Part shown: one piece after another, positions 61,436 to 64,000 of the stretch
Numbering within the stretch: the first letter of the stretch is position 1
Layout of the letters: the number at the start of each line of letters is the position of its first letter
Assembly (NCBI GenBank): GCA_937928045.1
Contig: CALFWO010000021.1
Location: 18,856-82,855, forward strand
Direction: 5' to 3'
Origin: an uncultured Saprospiraceae bacterium
GTDB taxonomy: Bacteria; Bacteroidota; Bacteroidia; Chitinophagales; Saprospiraceae
Length of the DNA stretch: 64,000 nucleotides
Translations under genes and position numbers: made by a program
The notes under the pieces: model-generated
What the model was told of the DNA's origin: nothing
Database searches by the model: none
The model's input: only the letters and a program-made list of their open reading frames with translations

Positions 61436-64000
61436 TAACTATATTGGTAGAATTTGAATTTCCATTTCCAGTAACGATTAATTCATATTTCCCAATCGGG
61501 AGAAACCACTGCTTGTTATCTGCCGCTTTGATTTTATCTTTAGAATTCAATTTAGCATTTAGTTTCTTAGCAACCGCTTCGGGGATGCTTAAGTCTGTGG
61601 TAAATTTATTCAACCCTTCTTTGGCTTGGGCTTTCCACGTGCTTATAGACAAACCCGCTTCATTTTTAATTTCAAATTTCAGCTGACTTGCTTGTTTAGC
61701 GTATACCAAAATGTCAACTTCTGGAATATTGGGTTCATACCATTGGGACCAAGAATTTCCCCAGAAACTATTCCTTCTTATTTTTTTAACATCAAAAACA
61801 TGAATAGCCTCAGCCAGCAATTCATTGTCCATTTGGCGAATCGCTTTCACGGATCCTTTCCAAAAGGAGCGGCCGTGCGTTCCCAAAACGATGTCTTCCG
61901 TCTTGCTATGGATGGCAACATCATGCACTGAAACGGCAGGCAAATTCCCTTGGAAACTTTGCCAAGAGTCCCCACGATCTAAAGAAATATAAAGTCCATT
62001 GTCTGTTCCAACATAAAGTATATTTTCATTTTTTTCGTCTTCATGAATAACATTGACGGACTCCGCGGGAATACCAGTTGCTATTGATTTCCAATCCTTT
62101 CCGTAATTCTCAGATACATATAAATAAGCATTAAAATCATCCCAACGATATCCATTCATCGCAAGATAAACTCGACTCTTTTTGTGAGCTGAAGCTTCCA
62201 CGGTAACGACCCAGCGATCAGTTGGAAGTCCAGTATTGCAAGACGTCCATGATTGTCCAGCATTCATACTGCAATGCACTAAACCATCATCAGATCCGGC
62301 ATAGAGCAAACCAAATTTCAATGGAGATTCGTGTATGCTGGTCAGTGTTCCAAACGCAACATCTCCTTTCTTTCCTCCTTTGGTTAAATCTTTTGAAATG
62401 GTTTCAAAATCATCTGCCTGATTAAAAGAACGATGAACTTTGTTGGAGCCCATGTAAAATATATCTTGATTATGCACAGATAAATGAATAGGGGTTTGCC
62501 AATTCCATCGAAGTGGTCGTTCGCCTAATTCGTGCTTTGGGGTAATATATTTTCGATCTCCGTTTTCAACATCTATTCGAAAATAATTTCCAAATTGAAA
62601 TCCTGTATATACCGTATTGTTGTCCCTTAAATCTACCGCCACTTGCATGCCATCACCACCAGAGATTCCTTCATACGGATATTGTCCTGTCGCATGCCAG
62701 CGATCTCTAGCTTTATAGTTGCTAGGCCCTTTCCAGACACCATTATCTTGAAGTCCCCCATATATATTATAAGGTGTGGCGTTGTCTAATGTAACTGAGT
62801 AAAATTGTCCGACCGCTGGACTATTGCATTTTATCCAATGTTCCCCAGCATCATAACTAATATTCACGCCCCCATCATTTCCAATAATTACATGACCATC
62901 TCTATTGGGGTTGATCCAACAAGCGTGATGATCGGAGTGTACATTGTCAGCATTGATTTCAGAGAATGTTTTACCACCATCAATGGAACGAATTACCGGC
63001 ACTCCAAATAAATATACTTCATTTGGATTGGTAGGATGCGTTCTTACTTGTGCAAAGTAATATCCATAAGAATAAAATAAATCATCCAAAAAACCTTCGT
63101 GTGTTTTGGACCAATTTGTACCATTGTCATCGCTTCGATACAACTCTGCTCCAATTACTGGTGTATCAAATAAAAGGCTATTTGCATCTTCAAGATATTC
63201 CAATAAAGCGACAGGTTTCATAGTACCATCTAAGATCATAGATTTCACTTTCTTCGCGGAATACTTTTTGGGAAATCCATTATCTTCTAAAAATTCTTGC
63301 AGCTTTTCATTGTCAATCGATGAAAACTTCTCATCGCTCATCGTTCTAAATTGCTCCTTAGTCAAACCTTCCGTTTCCTTTTTAACTTCTTTTGCTCTTC
63401 TATCATAGTTGTCTAAAACTGCGAACAAAATTGTTTGTCCATTTTCCACACTACAAGATAGTCCTATTCTTCCTGTTCCACTTGTACCCGGGAATCCTGA
63501 TTTACCCCCAGAAATCTTTTGCCAGGAATCTCCACCATCTGCGGATTTGTAAATTCCTGAGCCTTCCCCGGCCTCTGTGAAATTCCACGAGCGCCTAGTT
63601 CTTTCCCAAGTTGCGGCATAAAGAATAGTTGGATTTTGAGGATCAACCATTAGATCAATTGCCCCAGCATTTTCATTGACAAATAGACTTTGAGTCCAAG
63701 TATTCCCGCCGTCAGTTGTTTTGTAAATTCCACGTTCTTTATTTGGAGAATATAAATGTCCTAATGCTGCCACCCAAAGTGTGTTTGGATCTGTTGGATG
63801 CAAAATGATTCTTCCGATATGATGCGACTCCGGCAAACCTTTGTGTTCCCAAGTTTTGCCACCGTCTTTTGAAAGGTACATCCCAAGGCCTGCGAAGGAT
63901 GACCGAGAAGAATTGTTTTCTCCCGTTCCTACCCAAATGTAATTGGATTCCCAATCGACTGCAATATCCCCAATAGTCATTACTGCTTCATTGTCAAAAA
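61428..64000 (-). CDS. Vps10/BNR-repeat protein, 5' end beyond the window
   Basis: The frame is open through base 64000, so the gene is cut by the window edge; the visible part codes about 857 residues. By comparison with the paralogue at 53091-56219, which has FDKEDVASIGAVAI where this has FDNEAVMTIGDIAV, about 90 N-terminal residues with the signal peptide are missing. Asp-box motifs are numerous (SKDGGKTWEHK, TTDGGNTWTQS, SADGGDSWQKI, SIDGGKTFSEI, SLDRGDSWQSF), giving beta-propellers. An insert of about 90 residues (KKETEGLTKEQFRTMSDEKF, start near 200) holds a helical stretch absent from the paralogue. The C-terminal beta-sandwich (about 740-850) ends without a sorting domain. Overlaps the GT87 gene by 8 bases. 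Confidence 0.85.
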   Translation of the reverse strand, partial: FDNEAVMTIGDIAVDWESNYIWVGTGENNSSRSSFAGLGMYLSKDGGKTWEHKGLPESHHIGRIILHPTDPNTLWVAALGHLYSPNKERGIYKTTDGGNTWTQSLFVNENAGAIDLMVDPQNPTILYAATWERTRRSWNFTEAGEGSGIYKSADGGDSWQKISGGKSGFPGTSGTGRIGLSCSVENGQTILFAVLDNYDRRAKEVKKETEGLTKEQFRTMSDEKFSSIDNEKLQEFLEDNGFPKKYSAKKVKSMILDGTMKPVALLEYLEDANSLLFDTPVIGAELYRSDDNGTNWSKTHEGFLDDLFYSYGYYFAQVRTHPTNPNEVYLFGVPVIRSIDGGKTFSEINADNVHSDHHACWINPNRDGHVIIGNDGGVNISYDAGEHWIKCNSPAVGQFYSVTLDNATPYNIYGGLQDNGVWKGPSNYKARDRWHATGQYPYEGISGGDGMQVAVDLRDNNTVYTGFQFGNYFRIDVENGDRKYITPKHELGERPLRWNWQTPIHLSVHNQDIFYMGSNKVHRSFNQADDFETISKDLTKGGKKGDVAFGTLTSIHESPLKFGLLYAGSDDGLVHCSMNAGQSWTSCNTGLPTDRWVVTVEASAHKKSRVYLAMNGYRWDDFNAYLYVSENYGKDWKSIATGIPAESVNVIHEDEKNENILYVGTDNGLYISLDRGDSWQSFQGNLPAVSVHDVAIHSKTEDIVLGTHGRSFWKGSVKAIRQMDNELLAEAIHVFDVKKIRRNSFWGNSWSQWYEPNIPEVDILVYAKQASQLKFEIKNEAGLSISTWKAQAKEGLNKFTTDLSIPEAVAKKLNAKLNSKDKIKAADNKQWFLPIGKYELIVTGNGNSNSTNIVIE

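Overview
The window is about 37% GC (my estimate by eye) and reads as a chromosomal segment of a marine-type member of the Bacteroidota, most likely near Saprospiraceae/Lewinellaceae. The evidence is the short primary sigma factor without region 1.1, the absence of Shine-Dalgarno sites, promoters of the TTTG / TAnnTTTG type, type IX secretion (T9SS) sorting domains, a PorP/SprF protein, BatA, DUF4199 and DUF2027-Smr proteins, and giant SprB/HYR-repeat proteins. No phage, insertion sequence, CRISPR array or rRNA operon was seen. One tRNA (Lys, TTT) is present.

Layout. 1-4100: rpoD, pnp and rpsO, all on the minus strand, with clear terminators and an rpsO promoter. 4.2-7.4 kb: membrane histidine kinase, mazG, a 70-aa four-cysteine membrane protein (NqrM-like) and ribA, with a repeated operator-like motif between mazG and the small gene. 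7.5-10.2 kb: plus-strand cluster of M48 protease, DUF192 protein and CoxE-like VWA protein. 10.2-14.3 kb: a possible 31-aa membrane peptide, membrane rhodanese, tRNA-Lys, HAD phosphatase and dinB, an apparently structured RNA ending in a terminator just before dinB, and an ankyrin protein. 14.4-29.5 kb: PorP/SprF and a 4565-aa secreted mosaic protein (6 SprB repeats, 2 SdrD-B domains, 15 HYR-like repeats, further SprB-like and Cys-rich modules, T9SS type B C-terminus). 29.9-34.8 kb: STAS protein, clpC, infC-rpmI-rplT. 34.8-43.3 kb: Dna2-like nuclease-helicase, M49-like lipoprotein peptidase, secreted unknown, queE, methyltransferase, DUF2027-Smr. 43.4-52.9 kb: Ntn-hydrolase with TPR, then an envelope/sugar cluster on the minus strand (gmhA, gmhB, two GT2, DUF4199, dihydroorotase-like), a lipoprotein and a BatA-like protein. 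53-64 kb: two Vps10/BNR-repeat secreted proteins (the second cut by the window edge), an SPFH protein, a two-gene T9SS/dockerin-like operon and a GT87 enzyme.

How it fits together. Most of the segment is core housekeeping (transcription, RNA decay, translation, proteostasis). It is interspersed with envelope and secretion functions: the giant protein and PorP/SprF are probably a secreted adhesin and its T9SS-associated outer-membrane partner, and the gmh/GT genes probably feed surface polysaccharide. The most distinctive points are the pseudoknot-like RNA upstream of dinB, the recently amplified 243-bp repeats in the giant gene, a dihydroorotase homologue lacking its metal ligands, a bacterial Dna2-like enzyme, and a dockerin-like tandem module under a promoter overlapped by a perfect inverted repeat.
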